From Theocolax elegans (lineage: Eukaryota > Arthropoda > Insecta > Hymenoptera > Cerocephalidae), in the NCBI GenBank assembly GCA_026168455.1, contig CM047431.1, positions 23,935,365 to 23,999,364 of the forward strand: DNA of 64,000 nt, read 5' to 3'. Below the pieces are notes generated by a model. It was given only the letters and a program-made list of their open reading frames with translations, searched no databases and was not told the origin of the DNA. Below, piece after piece: positions 40,001-52,510 of the stretch. Both the position numbers and the translations under genes were made by a program. How positions within the stretch are numbered: the stretch's first letter is position 1; the number at the start of each line of letters is the position of its first letter.

Positions 40001-42617
40001 TATCCAGGAAGTCCCGAAATTGATGGAGATATCCCAAAATACCAAATATAATATGGAAATATCCAGGATATCCCGAAATGGGTGAAGATCCGGAATACCT
40101 CAGAAAATCCCGAAGCATCCAGGAAATTCCGAAATTGATGGAGATATCCAGGAATACCTCAAATTTCCCGAACTATCCAGAGAATCCCTCAGTTGGTGAA
40201 TTTATCCCAAAATGCCCCAGAAAATCCCAGAAAATCCAGGTAATCCCGAATTCGGTGAAGATATCCCAAAATAACATAGACAATCCGGATACATCCAGGA
40301 TATTCCGAAATTGGTGGAGATATCCCGGAATACCTCAGAAAATCCCGAAGCATCCAATGAAATCCCGAAATTGGTGGAGATAGCTCGAAATACCACAGAT
40401 AATGTCGAAACATCCAGGAAATCCCGTAATTGGTGGAGATATCCCGGAATACCTCCAAATTCCCGAACTGTCCAGGAAATACGTCAGTTACTGAATTTAT
40501 CCCTAAATATCCCAGACAATTCCGAAATATCCAGCAAGTCCCGAAATTGGTGGAGATAACCCTGAATGCCCTAGAAAATCCCGAAACATCCCGGATATCC
40601 CGAGATTGGTGGAGATATCCCGAAATAACCCAGAAAATCCCCAAACATACAGGAAAGCTCGTAATTGGTGGAGAAATCCCGAAAGGCCACAGAAAATCCC
40701 GAAATATCCAGGATATACCGAAATTGGTGAATTCATCCAGAAATACCTTAGAAAATCCCGAAACATCCAGGAAATCCCGAAATTGGTGGAGATAATCCAG
40801 GAATACCTCAGAAAGTCCCGAAACATCCAGGTAATCCCGAAATTGATGGAGATATCCCGAAATACCACAGATAATGTCGAAACATCCAGGAAATCCCGAA
40901 ATTGGTGGAGATATCCCGGAATACCTCCAAATTCCCGAACTGTCCAGGAAATCCGTCAGTTACTGAATTTATCCCTAAATACCCCAGACAATTCCGAAAC
41001 ATAGAGCAAGTCCCGAAATTGGTGGAGATGTCCCTGAATGCCCTAGAAAATCCCGAAACATCTCGGATATCCCGAGATTGGTGGAGATATCCCGAAATAA
41101 ACCAGAAAATCCCCAAACATATAAGAAAGCCCGTAATTGGTGGAGAAATCCCGGAATCCCTCAAAATTACCGAAATGTCCAGGATCTCCCTCAGTTCGTG
41201 AATATATCCCGAAATACCCCAGAAAATCTCGAAACATCCAAGAAATCCCGAAATTGGTCTATGTATCCCGAAATACCCCAGAAAATCTCGAAGCATCCAG
41301 GAAATCCCGAAATTGGTGTATTTATCCCGAAATACCCCAGAAAATCTCGAAACATCCAGGAAATACCGAAATAGGTGGAGATATCCCGGAATAACTCAAA
41401 ATTACCGAAGCATCCAGGAAATCCCTCAGTTAGTGAATTTATCCCGAAATATCCCAGACAATTCCCAAACATCCAGGAAATTCCGAAATCGGTGGAGATT
41501 TCCGGGAATGCCTCAAAATTCCCGAATTATCCAGGAAATTCCAAAATTGGTAGGGATTTCCCGAAATACCTCAAGAACCCCCCAAACGTTCAAGAATTGA
41601 CTAAATTGGTTGAGATATCCCGGAATACCTCAGAAAATCCCGTATCATCCTGGCAATCCCGAAATTGGTGGAGATATCCCGGAATACTCAAAAAATCCCG
41701 AAGCATCCAGGATATTCCGAAATTGGTGGAAACATCCCGAAATATCGCAGATAATCCGGAAACATCCAGGAAATCCCGAAATTGGTGGAGATATCCCGGG
41801 ATAACTCAAAATTCCCGAACTGTCCAGGAAATACGTCAGTTACTGAATTTATCCCTAAATATCCCAGACAATTCCGAAATATCCAGCAAGTCCCGAAATT
41901 GGTGGAGATATCCCTGAATGCCCTAGAAAATCCCGAAACATCCCGGATATCCCATGATTGGTGGAGATATCCCGAAATAACCCAGAAAATCCCCAAACAT
42001 ACAGGAAAGCCCGTAATTGGTGGAGAAATCCCGGAATCCCTCAAAATTACCGAAATGTCCAGGATCTCCCTCAGTTCGTGAATTTATCCCGAAATGCCAC
42101 AGAAAATCGCGAAATATCCAGGATATCCCGAAATTGATGAAGACATCCAGAAATACCTTAGAAAATCCCGAAACATCCAGGAAATCCCGAAATTGGTGGA
42201 GATATCCCGGAATCACTCAAAATTCCCGAAGTATCCAGGAAATCCCGAAATTGGTATATTTATACCGAAATACCCCAGAAAATCTCGAAACATCCAAGAA
42301 ATCCCGAAATTGGTCTATGTATCCCGAAATACCCCAGAAAATCTAGAAACATCCAGGAAATACCGAAATAGGTGGAGATATCCCGGAATAACTCAAAACT
42401 ACCGAAGCATCCAGGAAATCCCTCAGTTAGTGAATTTATCCCGAAATACCCCAGACAATTCCCAAACATCCAGGAAATTCCGAAATCGGTGGAGATTTCC
42501 GGGAATGCCTCAAAATTCCCGAATTGTCCACGAAATTCCAAAATAGGTAGAGATTTCCCGAAATACCTCAAGAACTCCCCAACCGTTCAAGTAATGACTA
42601 AATTGGTGGAGATATCC
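36240..42617. repeat. 3.2-kb tandem duplication
   Basis: Roughly 36400-39395 is colinear with 39570-42617. The offset grows from 3167 at 36411 to 3222 at 38641, then stays constant to the end, where the copies are virtually identical. Single-base gaps are confined to the part left of about 38.64 kb. Confidence 0.85.
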
Positions 42618-42980
42618 CGGAATAAACCAGAAAATCCCCAAACATACAAGAAAGCCCGTAATTGGTGGAGAAATCCCGGAATCCCTCAAAATCACCGAAA
42701 TGTGCAGGATCTCCCTCAGTTCGTGAATATATCCCGAAATGCCACAGAAAATCCCGAAATATCCAGGATATCCCGAAATTGGTGAAGACATCCAGAAATA
42801 TCTTAGAAAACCCCGAAACATCCAGGAATTCCCGAAATTGGTGGAGATATTCCAGGAATACCTCAGAAAATCCCGTAACATCCGGGAAATCCCGAAATTG
42901 ATGGAGATATCCCGAAATGCCCCAGTAAATCCCGAAACATCCAGGAAATACCGAAATTGGTGGATTTATCCCTCAGTTAG

Positions 42981-45900
42981 TTAATTTATCCCGAAATACC
43001 ATAGATGATCCGGAAATATCCAGAATATCGTGAAATTGGTGGAGATATCCCAGATTACCTCAGAGAATCCCGAAGCATCCAGCAAATCTCGAAATTGGTG
43101 GAGTCATCCAGGAATACCTCAGAAAATCCCGAAACATCCAGGAAATCCCGAAATTGGCGGAGATATATCGGAATACCTCAACTTTCCCGAACTATCCAGG
43201 AAATCCATCAGTTAGTGAATTTATCCCGAAATACCTCGAACAATTCCGAAACATCCAGGAAATCCCGAAATTGGTGGAGATATCCCGGAATGCCTCTAAA
43301 TTCCCGAAATGTCCAGGAAATCCTGAAATTCGTGGAAATATCCCGAAATACCTCCAATAACTCCCGAAACGTTCAATAAATGCCGAAAATTGGTGGAGAT
43401 ATCCCGGAATACCTCAAAAATCCCGTATCATCCAGGAAATAGCGAGATTGGTGGATTTATCCCGAAATACCCCAGAGAATCCTCGAAACATCCAGGAAAT
43501 ACCGAAATTGGTGGATTTATCCCGGAAATACCCCAGAAAATTTCGAAGCATCCAGGAAATCCCTCAGTTAGTGAATTTATCCCGAAATGCCTCCAAATTT
43601 CCCGAAATGTCCAGAATCCCGAAATTGGTGGAGATATCCCGAAATACTCAAGAACTCCCGAAACGTTCAAGAAATGCCGAAATTGGTGGAGATATCCCGG
43701 AATACCTCAGAAAATCCGGAAACATCCAGGAAATCCCGAAATTGATGGAGATATCCAGAAATACCTCAATTTCCCGAACTATCCAGAAAATCCCTCAGTT
43801 GGTGAATTTATCCCGAAATGCCCCAGAAAATCCCGGAAAATCCAGGTATCCCGAATTCGGTAAAGATATCCCAAAATACCATAGATAATCCGGACACATC
43901 CAGGATATTCCGAAATGGTAGAGATATATCGAATACTTCAAAATTCTCGAACTATCCAGGAAATCCATCAATTAGTGAATTTATCCCGAAGTACCCCAGA
44001 CAATTCCGAAACATCCAGAAAATCCCGAAATGGTGGAGATATCCCGGAATGCCTCAAAATTCCCGAAATGTCCAGGATCCTGAAATTGGTGGAGATATCC
44101 CGAAATACCTCAAGAACTCCCAAACGTTCAAAAAAATGCCGAAATGGTGGAGATATCCCGGAATACCTCAGAAAATCCCGAAACATCCAGGAAATTCCTC
44201 AGTTAGTTAATTTATCCCGAAATACCATAGATGATCCGGAAATATCCAGATATCGTGAAATTGGTGGAGATATCCCAGATTACCTCAGAGAATCCCGAAG
44301 CATCCAGCAAATCTCGAAATTGGTGGAGTCATCCAGGAATACCTCAGAAAATCCCGAAACATCCAGGAAATCCCGAAATTGGTGGAGATATATCGGAATA
44401 CCTCAACTTCCCGAACTATCCAGGAAATCCATCAGTTAGTGAATTTATCCCGAAATACCTCGGACAATTCCGAAAACATCCAGGAAATCCCGAAATTGGT
44501 GGAGATATCCCGGAATGCCTCTAAATTCCCGAAATGTCCAGAAATCCTGAAATTCGTGGAAATATCCCGAAATACCTCAAGAACTCCCGAAACGTTCAAT
44601 AAATGCCGAATTGGTGGAGATATCCCGGAATACCTCAGAAAATCCCGTATCATCCAGGAAATAGCGAGATTGGTGGATTTATCCCGAAATACCCCAGAGA
44701 ATCTCGAAACATCCAGGAAATACCGAAATTGGTGGATTTATCCCGAAATACCCCAGAAAATTTCGAAGCATCCAGGAAATCCCTCAGTTAGTGAATTTAT
44801 CCCGAAATGCCTAAAAATTCCCGAAATGTCCACGAATCCCGAAATTGGTGGAGATATCCCGAAATACCTCAAGAACTCCCGAAACGTTCAAGAAATGCCG
44901 AAATTGGTGGAGATATCCCGGAATACCTCAGAAAATCCCGTATCATCCAGGAAATAGCGAGATTGGTGGATTTATCCCGAAATACCCCAGAGAATCTCGA
45001 AACATCCAGGAAATACCGAAATTGGTGGATTTATCCCGAAATACCCCAGAAAATTTCGAAGCATCCAGGAAATCCCTCAGTTAGTGAATTTATCCCGAAA
45101 TGCCTCCAAATTCCCGAAATGTCCACGAATCCCGAAATTGGTGGAGATATCCCGAAATACCTCAAGAACTCCCGAAACGTTCAAGAAATGCCGAAATTGG
45201 TGGAGATATCCCGGAATACCTCAGAAAATCCGGAAACATCCAGGAAATCCCGAAATTGATGGAGATATCCAGAAATACCTCAAATTTCCCGAACTATCCA
45301 GAAAATCCCTCAGTTGGTGAATTTATCCCGAAATGCCCCAGAAAATCCCGGAAAATCCAGGTAATCCCGAATTCGGTAAAGATATCCCAAAATACCATAG
45401 ATAATCCGGACACATCCAGGATATTCCGAAATTGGTAGAGATATATCGGAATACTTCAAAATTCTCGAACTATCCAGGAAATCCATCAATTAGTGAATTT
45501 ATCCCGAAGTACCCCAGACAATTCCGAAACATCCAGAAAATCCCGAAATTGGTGGAGATATCCCGGAATGCCTCAAAATTCCCGAAATGTCCAGGATATC
45601 CTGAAATTGGTGGAGATATCCCGAAATACCTCAAGAACTCCCGAAACGTTCAAAAAATGCCGAAATTGGTGGAGATATCCCGGAATACCTCAGAAAATCC
45701 CGAAACATCCAGGAAATTCCTCAGTTAGTTAATTTATCCCGAAATACCATAGATGATCCGGAAATATCCAGAATATCGTGAAATTGGTGGAGATATCCCA
45801 GATTACCTCAGAGAATCCCGAAGCATCCAGCAAATCTCGAAATTGGTGGAGTCATCCAGGAATACCTCAGAAAATCCCGAAACATCCAGGAAATCCCGAA

Positions 45901-46980
45901 ATTGGTGGAGATATATCGGAATACCTCAACATTCCCGAACTATCCAGGAAATCCATCAGTTAGTGAATTTATCCCGAAATACCTCGGACAATTCCAAAAC
46001 ATCCAGGAAATCCCGAAATTGGTGGAGATATCCCGGAATGCCTCTAAATTCCCGAAATGTCCAGGAAATCCTGAAATTCGTGGAAATATCCCGAAATACC
46101 TCAAGAACTCCCGAAACGTTCAAAAAATGCCGAAATTGGTGGAGATATCCCGGAATACCTCAGAAAATCCCGTATCATCCAGGAAATAGCGAGATTGGTG
46201 GATTTATCCCGAAATACCCCAGAGAATCTCGAAACATCCAGGAAATACCGAAATTGGTGGATTTATCCCGAAATACCCCAGAAAATTTCGAAGCATCCAG
46301 GAAATCCCTCAGTTAGTGAATTTATCCCGAAATGCCTAAAAATTCCCGAAATGTCCACGAAATCCCGAAATTGGTGGAGATATCCCGAAATACCTCAAGA
46401 ACTCCCGAAACGTTCAAGAAATGCCGAAATTGATGGAGATATCCCGGAATACCTCAGAAAATCCCGTATCATCCAGGAAATAGCGAGATTGGTGGATTTA
46501 TCCCGAATTACCCCAGAGAATCTCGAAACATCCAGGAAATACCGAAATTGGTGGATTTATCCCGAAATACCCCAGAAAATTTCGAAGCATCCAGGAAATC
46601 CCTCAGTTGGTGAATTTATCCTGAAATGCCCCAGAAAATCCCGGAAAATCCAGGTAATCCCGAATTCGGTGAAGATATCCCAAAATACCATAGATAATCC
46701 GGACACATCCAGGATATTCCGAAATTGGTAGAGATATATCGGAATACTTCAAAATTCTCGAACTATCCAGGAAATCCATCAATTAGTGAATTTATCCCGA
46801 AATACCCCAGACAATTCCGAAACATCCAGAAAATCCCGAAATTGGTGGAGATATCCCGGAATGCCTCAAAATTCCCGAAATGTCCAGGAAATCCTGAAAT
46901 TGGTGGAGATATCCCGAAATACCTCAAGAACTCCCGAAACGTTCAAAAAATGCCGAAATTGGTGGAGATATCCCGGAATA
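42981..46980. repeat. 1.2-1.5 kb higher-order repeat, three copies
   Basis: The marker ATACCATAGATGATCCGG begins units near 42981, 44212 and 45729 (spacings about 1231 and 1517). The second unit contains an extra internal repeat of the CGTATCATCCAGGAAATAGCG block. The first unit has many one-base indels (about 43.3-44.2 kb) compared with the third. Confidence 0.82.
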
Positions 46981-47116
46981 CCTCAGAAAATCCCGTTTCA
47001 TCCAGGAAATAGCGAAATTGGTGGATTTATCCCGAAATACCCCAGATAATCTCGACACATCCAGGAAATCCCGAAATTGGTGGATTTATCCCGAAATACC
47101 CCAGAAAATCTCGAAG

Positions 47117-48115
47117 CATCCAGGAAATCCCTCAGTTAGTGAATTTATCCCGAAATGCCCCAGAAAATCCTGAAACATCCAGGAAATCCCGAAATAGGTG
47201 GAGATATCCCAAAATACGATAGATAATCCGGAAACATCCAGGAAATACCGAAATTGGTGGATTTATCCCGAAATACCCCAGAAAATCTCGAAGCATCCAG
47301 GAAATCCCTCAGTTAGTGAATTTATCCCGAAATGCCCCAGAAAATCCTGAAACATCCAGGAAATCCCGAAATAGGTGGAGATATCCCAAAATACGATAGA
47401 TAATCCGGAAACATCCAGGATATCCCGAAATTGGTGGAGTTATCCCGAAATAACCCAGAAAATCCCCAAACATACAGGAAAGCCCGTAATTGATGGAGAA
47501 ATACCGGAATCCCTCAAATATCCCGAAATGTCCAGGATCTCCCTCAGTTCGTGAATTTATCCCGAAATGCCCCAGAAAATCTTAAAACATCCAGGAAATA
47601 CCAAAATTGGTGGAGATGTCCCGGAATAATTCAAAATTCCTGAAACATCCAGGAAATCCCGAAATAGGTGGAGATATCCCAAAATACGATAGATAATCCG
47701 GAAACATCCAGGAAATACCGAAATTGGTGGATTTATCCCGAAATACCCCAGAAAATCTCGAAGCATCCAGGAAATCCCTCAGTTAGTGAATTTATCCCGA
47801 AATGCCCCAGAAAATCCTGAAACATCCAGGAAATCCCGAAATAGGTGGAGATATCCCAAAATACGATAGATAATCCGGAAACATCCAGGATATCCCGAAA
47901 TTGGTGGAGTTATCCCGAAATAACCCAGAAAATCCCCAAACATACAGGAAAGCCCGTAATTGATGGAGAAATACCGGAATCCCTCAAATATCCCGAAATG
48001 TCCAGGATCTCCCTCAGTTCGTGAATTTATCCCGAAATGCCCCAGAAAATCTTAAAACATCCAGGAAATACCAAAATTGGTGGAGATGTCCCGGAATAAT
48101 TCAAAATTCCCGAAA
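47117..48115. repeat. 480-bp higher-order duplication with CGATAGATAATCCGG marker
   Basis: Blocks starting GAAGCATCCAGGAAATCCCT occur near 47117, 47297 and 47761. The stretch 47297-47640 recurs at 47777-48120 (offset 480) with almost no change, including the CTTAAAACATCCAGG variant. Confidence 0.82.
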
Positions 48116-48574
48116 CATCCAGGAAATCCCGAAATTCGTGGAGATATCCCAAAGTACCATAGATAATCCGGAAACATCCAGGAAATTCCCGAAATGTCCA
48201 GGAAATCCCTCAGTTAGTGAATTTATCCCGAAATACCCGAAAAAATCCCGAAACATCCAAGGTATCCCGTAATTAGTGAAGATATCCCAGAATGCCTCAA
48301 AATTCCCGAAATGGCCAGGAAATCCCTAAGTTAGTGAATTTATCCCGAAATACCTCAGAAAATCCCGAAACGTCCAGCAGATCCCGAAATTGGTGGAGAT
48401 ATCCCAAAATACCATAGATAATGTCGAAACATCCAGGAAATCCCGAAATTGGTGGAGATATCCCGGAATACCTCAAAATTGCCGAACTGTCTAGGAAATC
48501 TCTCAGCTAGTGAATTTATCCCGAATTACCACAGACAATTCCGTAACATCCAGGAAATCCCGAAATTGGTGGAG

Positions 48575-49140
48575 ATATCCCGGCATGCCTCAAAATTCCC
48601 GACATGTCCACGAAATCCCGAAATTGGTGGAGATATCCCGAAATACCTCAAGAACTCCCGAAACGATTAGAAATGCCGATATTGGTGGAGATATCCCGGA
48701 ATACCTCAGAAAATCCGGAAACATCCAGGAAATCCCGAAATTGGTGGATTTAACCCGAAATACCCCAGAAAATCTCGAAACATCCAGGAAATATCGTAAT
48801 TGGTTCAGATATCCCGGATAAACTCAAAATTCCCGAAATGTCCAAGGAATATCTCATTTAGTAAATTTATCCCGAAATACCCCAGACAATTCCCAAAAAT
48901 CCAAGAAATTCCGAAATCGGTGGAGATATCCCGGAATTCCTCAAAATTCCCGAAATGTCCAGGAAGTCCCGAAATTGGTAGAGATATCCCGGAATAGCTC
49001 ATAATTCCCGAAATGTCCAGGAAATCCCTCAGTTAGTGAGTTTGTCCCGAAATACCCCGAAAATCCCGAAACATACAGGAAATCCAGAAATTGGTGGAGA
49101 TATCTCAAAATACCATAGATAATCCGGAAACATCCAGGAT
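48575..49140. repeat. segment shared with 23515-24075
   Basis: About 560 bp matching a region 25 kb to the left at near-identity. Shared rare variants are CCCGGCATGCCTC, CGATTAGAAATGCCG, AACTCAAAATTCCCG and CCAAGGAATATCTCATTTAG. The flanks differ on both sides. A noisier third copy is at 15180-15740. Confidence 0.82.
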
Positions 49141-49491
49141 ATCCCGAAATTGGTGGAGATATCCCGAAATAACCTAGAAAATCCCCAAACATACAGGAAA
49201 GCCCGTAATTGTTGGAGATATCCCGGAATACCTCAAAATTCCCGAAATGTCCAGGAACTCCCTCAGTTAGTGAATTTATCCCGAAATGCCCCAGAAAATC
49301 CCGAAACATCCAGGAAATTTCGAAATTGGTGGAGACATCCAGGAATACCTCAGAAAATCCCGAAACATCAAGGAAATCTCGAAATTGGTGGAGATATCCC
49401 TGAATACCGCAGATAATCCGGAAACATCCAGGAAATCCCGAAATAGGTGGATTTATCCCGAAATACCCCAGAAAATCCTGAAACATCCAGC

Positions 49492-49920
49492 AAATATTTT
49501 AATATGGTCAAAAGTTATGGGAGAAATAAGAATTAGACGAAATTTTGGGCTAAAAAAATCATTAAATTGTAACTTTAAATTTTCGATAAAATTTTGGTTA
49601 ATTCTTATTTTTCCCATAACTTTTGACCATATTAAAATATTTGAGCTTCCTTTTTTTCAAAACGTATCTACTCGACCTCAGCTTTCTTTTAAAATTTAGT
49701 TTATACGTACATCTTTAATTGTTTCTGAGTTATAAGCATTCAAACTCAACGGTTTTTTCGGCGAGATTTTTCATTATTTGCTTATATCTATCGTAAAAAT
49801 GGCCATTGGATACTAAAACTCCGGCTTTCTGCATGATTTTATAGTAGAAATTATATCCTAGAGTTTGGTAAAGATCCGTTTTCCAGAGGGTGTGACCTCT
49901 CCTTGTCAGTCAAAAGTTGT
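49492..49920. mobile_element. foldback (inverted-repeat) element, copy 1
   Basis: AAATATTTTAATATGGTCAA at 49492 is mirrored by the complementary sequence ending at 49642. The arms are about 55 bp around a 40-bp loop. Beyond 49642 the sequence (GCTTCC, then CGTATCTACT, then GAGTTATAAGC) resembles the right arm of the element at 52786-52980, so both belong to one family. It abuts the end of the satellite. Confidence 0.6.
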
Positions 49921-50129
49921 TGGATACGAAGTGCTGCTCTTCCTATGACTCTGAACACGTCTCCTATTGAATTCTGAAAAAGCTCGAAGTTTTGCATCCA
50001 GATAAACTTTTGCAGTGGGGAACTAAGGAAACAGCAGTCGCATGTTTATGTGCAAAAATCATGGTACATCGTTTCATATTTAAATTACAAAATTCTTATA
50101 ACGTTTGGTAAATAATGTAAAAATTACAG

Positions 50130-51129
50130 ACTTACTGCCCGAACTTATTCGGATTGGTTTCTAATCGCCATTATCCTACAGTTCAATAAGTAATAAACAT
50201 CGAAAGAAGATCTCGCAATAATCTACTTCATCATCAAAGACAGAGAAGTAGACGTTTAAAAAATAACGACCCTAAGCTCCTTTCAGTTTTAGCTATGGCT
50301 CACCGATATATCCGTATTAGTTCTCGTCAAATACAACGGAAACTGAGAATCCCTTATAATATGGCTCTCATATTGTTACGATGAGTCAATTACCAACCGT
50401 ATCGTATTACTTTGGTACAAGAATTAAGTGAGACTGATTACGTTCTCAGAGTTCAGTTTTGTAGATAGGCTCTTGAGATGTTGAATCAAAATCCAGATTT
50501 TTTCGGGCTGTTAGTTGCAGTGATAAAGCGGCATTCATAAATAGTGGGAGTTTCAAAAGGCATATTTGCCATTATTGGTCACAAGGAAACCAACATAGGT
50601 ATCGTGAAGTACTTAAGCAATATCGTTGAAGTTTACATGTATGGGTCGGCATTTACAATGACCAAGTGATTGGATCACATTTTTTTGAATGTATCTTTGC
50701 TGGTCAAATATATTTGGAATTTTCGGAAAATGATTTGCCAGGATCCTAAAGAATATTCCTCTTGCAGTGAGACTAAATTTATGGTATCTACAAGATGGTG
50801 CTGCTGCTCATTATGCTTGTATTGTACGGATATTTTTGAATCAATGATTCCCAAATCTATGGATAGGATGAAGTGGATCAGTTGTGTAGCCCGATAGATT
50901 TCTTTTTATGTGGATACGTAAAATATGCTGTGTATAGTGTAGCTCCAACGACAAGATTAAATACGATGGATAGAATAAGAAGAGCTTGTGAAGCGATAAC
51001 ACTCCAAATGCTTGAAAATATACAACGTAATTTTAGCCGCCGATTACAGTTGTGTTTAGAAAATGAATGTGCACATTTTGAGCATCTACTCGATGCAAAG
51101 AGAGTTCATAACAATGCAATCTTGCCTTA
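50130..51129 (+). pseudogene. mariner-type (DD34D) transposase, decayed
   Basis: Protein similarity can be followed in several frames with stops and shifts. Around 50250-50340 there is a helix-turn-helix-like part (ISSRQIQRKLRIP). Near 50519 comes SDKAAFINSG, where the family has SDEA-F; this is catalytic D1 at 50522-50524. At 50791 LQDGAAAH carries D2 (50794-50796). At 50885 CSPIDFFLCGYVK carries D3 (50897-50899). The D2-D3 gap is about 34 codons. The C-terminal part includes ITLQMLENIQRNFSRRL and HFEHLL. This order is that of insect Tc1/mariner-superfamily transposases that cut and paste their own element. Stops and an E-to-K change beside D1 mean it is inactive. The start is not defined. 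Confidence 0.82.
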
Positions 51130-51232
51130 ACTGGCTGGATCACATCACGATCTTTCCTTCACTGGCTGGGTCTCTACCCAATCTTGCTTTCACTTGCTGG
51201 TTCCTCTTTAAAGAGCAACACAAACCTAAATC

Positions 51233-51248
51233 AGCCCTTTTCAGGGCC
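51233..51248 (+). promoter_or_regulatory. histone-type 3' stem-loop motif
   Basis: AGCCCTTTTCAGGGCC, flanked by an A/C-rich 5' side (ACACAAACCTAAATC) and AAATAA on the 3' side. It matches the replication-dependent histone mRNA stem-loop (6-bp stem, UUUC loop) except for A in place of the first G. No histone coding sequence is visible upstream. It could be a relic of a histone 3' UTR or a chance hairpin. Confidence 0.4.
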
Positions 51249-51256
51249 AAATAAAT

Positions 51257-51338
51257 GGAGCCGGGAAACCTTTACGTCTTCGTCGTCGGCTCCGGGGAGG
51301 TGCTTATACGTTTCATAAAAATATGCACGTGTAAGCAC
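51257..51338. other. two adjacent hairpins
   Basis: GGAGCCG (51257-51263) pairs with CGGCTCC (51287-51293). Next, GTGCTTATACGT (51300-51311) pairs with ACGTGTAAGCAC (51327-51338) with one mismatch, and CATA/TATG extends the stem inward. No gene is attached to them. They may be the remains of an element end. Confidence 0.5.
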
Positions 51339-51639
51339 GCTAAGAGGGGTTCTCCTTATCAATACATCTTTAATTCTTTGTTGACGTACCTAGTGGCTAA
51401 GTTTGAATTTTATCAGTAGATCCATTCTTTATTGCCCATTCCAGTAACCATAAAAAACATTATAACATTGATCATGGTCACTGATGCATGATAGTCTATG
51501 ATCCGAAAAGCAATATTATTATTAACAAGCTTTCTACTACAAATAAAAATTCGACCTTGAAATAACCTCCATAGGTAATTCAAAAGAAGAACCTCAAGTA
51601 CTATACTGAACGTAAAATTTTGCGTTCCGAATCGGGGGT

Positions 51640-51830
51640 CAAAAATAGGGGTTCCCATTTAAAAAATCCGATATAACCTTCAAATGACCTTGAAGAACAA
51701 AGTCAAGGTCAAATTGAAGGTCACCAATCGATGACCCCCCCTCGAAACCAACAATTTTTCTCTCCTGACATTTTTTGGAGACTTTCCTGACAAGATATTC
51801 AGCTGTCTAAGTTAAAATGGGACACCCTGA
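51640..51830. mobile_element. AT-rich element tail with probable mariner terminal repeat
   Basis: Ends in AGCTGTCTAAGTTAAAATGG then GACACCCTGA at 51801-51830. This resembles the GGGACACCCTG terminal inverted repeats common on insect mariner-like elements, and may be the right end of the element encoding the transposase at 50130-51129. No matching left repeat was found. The same stretch holds several AAGGTCA half-sites (51683-51722), a known feature of some insect repeats. Confidence 0.5.
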
Positions 51831-52510
51831 ATATTAGTATACTACACAATATATATTTGTTGATCTTTTTACATAGAAAATGTCGATATTTTTTATTTTT
51901 CTTTAATTACACTTAAATATTATAAAATATGGATACTACAAATGTATACACCATCGAAATATAAGGTATTAATTTTTAAATCGGAAGTAATAATTAATTA
52001 ATAGGCTTTTATACTAAGGGGATGTAGCACTCAGAAAATGGTCATTTCAAATATTTTTTTATAAATAAAATTGTGTTTTCCGATGTTCCGCACCTTATCT
52101 CCATAAGATTAATGAACTCTTTTATTTCAAATACATATACTAAATGATAAAATTACTAAATGACACAGTTTACTTATCTTACACACAGTTTACTGATTTT
52201 AATTAGTAAATATGATTATACCATGTAAGGAACAGATTTTATGTTAGTGCTGTAGCCATTTAGCATTCGCTTTGTTCTCCTTGAATAAACTCCACCTGAA
52301 AATATTTTCCAAGTTTAACGCTATATTTTATGCATAAATATTAATCAATTCATCTGTAAATAGTAATTAATTATTTTACAAAAGCTCCCAATTATATCTC
52401 ACTTTACTGACGTTAAAATCAAATAATAATCAATCCTTTACACAATTTAAAAGAATTATTGTACATTTACTACTTTAGTATGTCTTCTGTAATATAAAAA
52501 TATGAAGAAA
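51831..52510. other. AT-rich sequence without recognised features
   Basis: No open frame of note, no satellite monomers and no terminal repeats that I can pair. The base composition is strongly AT, unlike the satellite on either side. Confidence 0.6.

Larger units (their letters stand above)
33001..49491. repeat. 59-bp satellite, subfamily A, block 4
   Basis: Subfamily A array resuming with ATGTCCAGGAAATCCCTCAG. It has local variants not seen earlier, such as TACCTCAAGAACTCCCGAAACGTTCAAG monomers repeated in tandem and CGATAGATAATCCGG near 47-48 kb. It ends at CATCCAG, 49491, against a foldback element. Confidence 0.96.

Noticed and set aside
1..49491. CRISPR-like array (short repeats at regular spacing)
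   Set aside because: There are no unique spacers: repeat and spacer are both conserved parts of one monomer. There are no cas genes and the context is eukaryotic.
1..49491. CENP-B box in the satellite
   Set aside because: The minus strand has TTTCGGGATTTCC, but the required TTCGnnnnAnnCGGG spacing is not met in the monomers I checked.
1..49491. G-quadruplex potential of the minus strand
   Set aside because: GGG occurs about every 20 nt, so loops would be ~17 nt, too long for a canonical quadruplex.
51413..51658. 81-codon minus-strand open frame
   Set aside because: It lies in AT-rich non-coding sequence next to transposon remains. No recognisable motif or start context.
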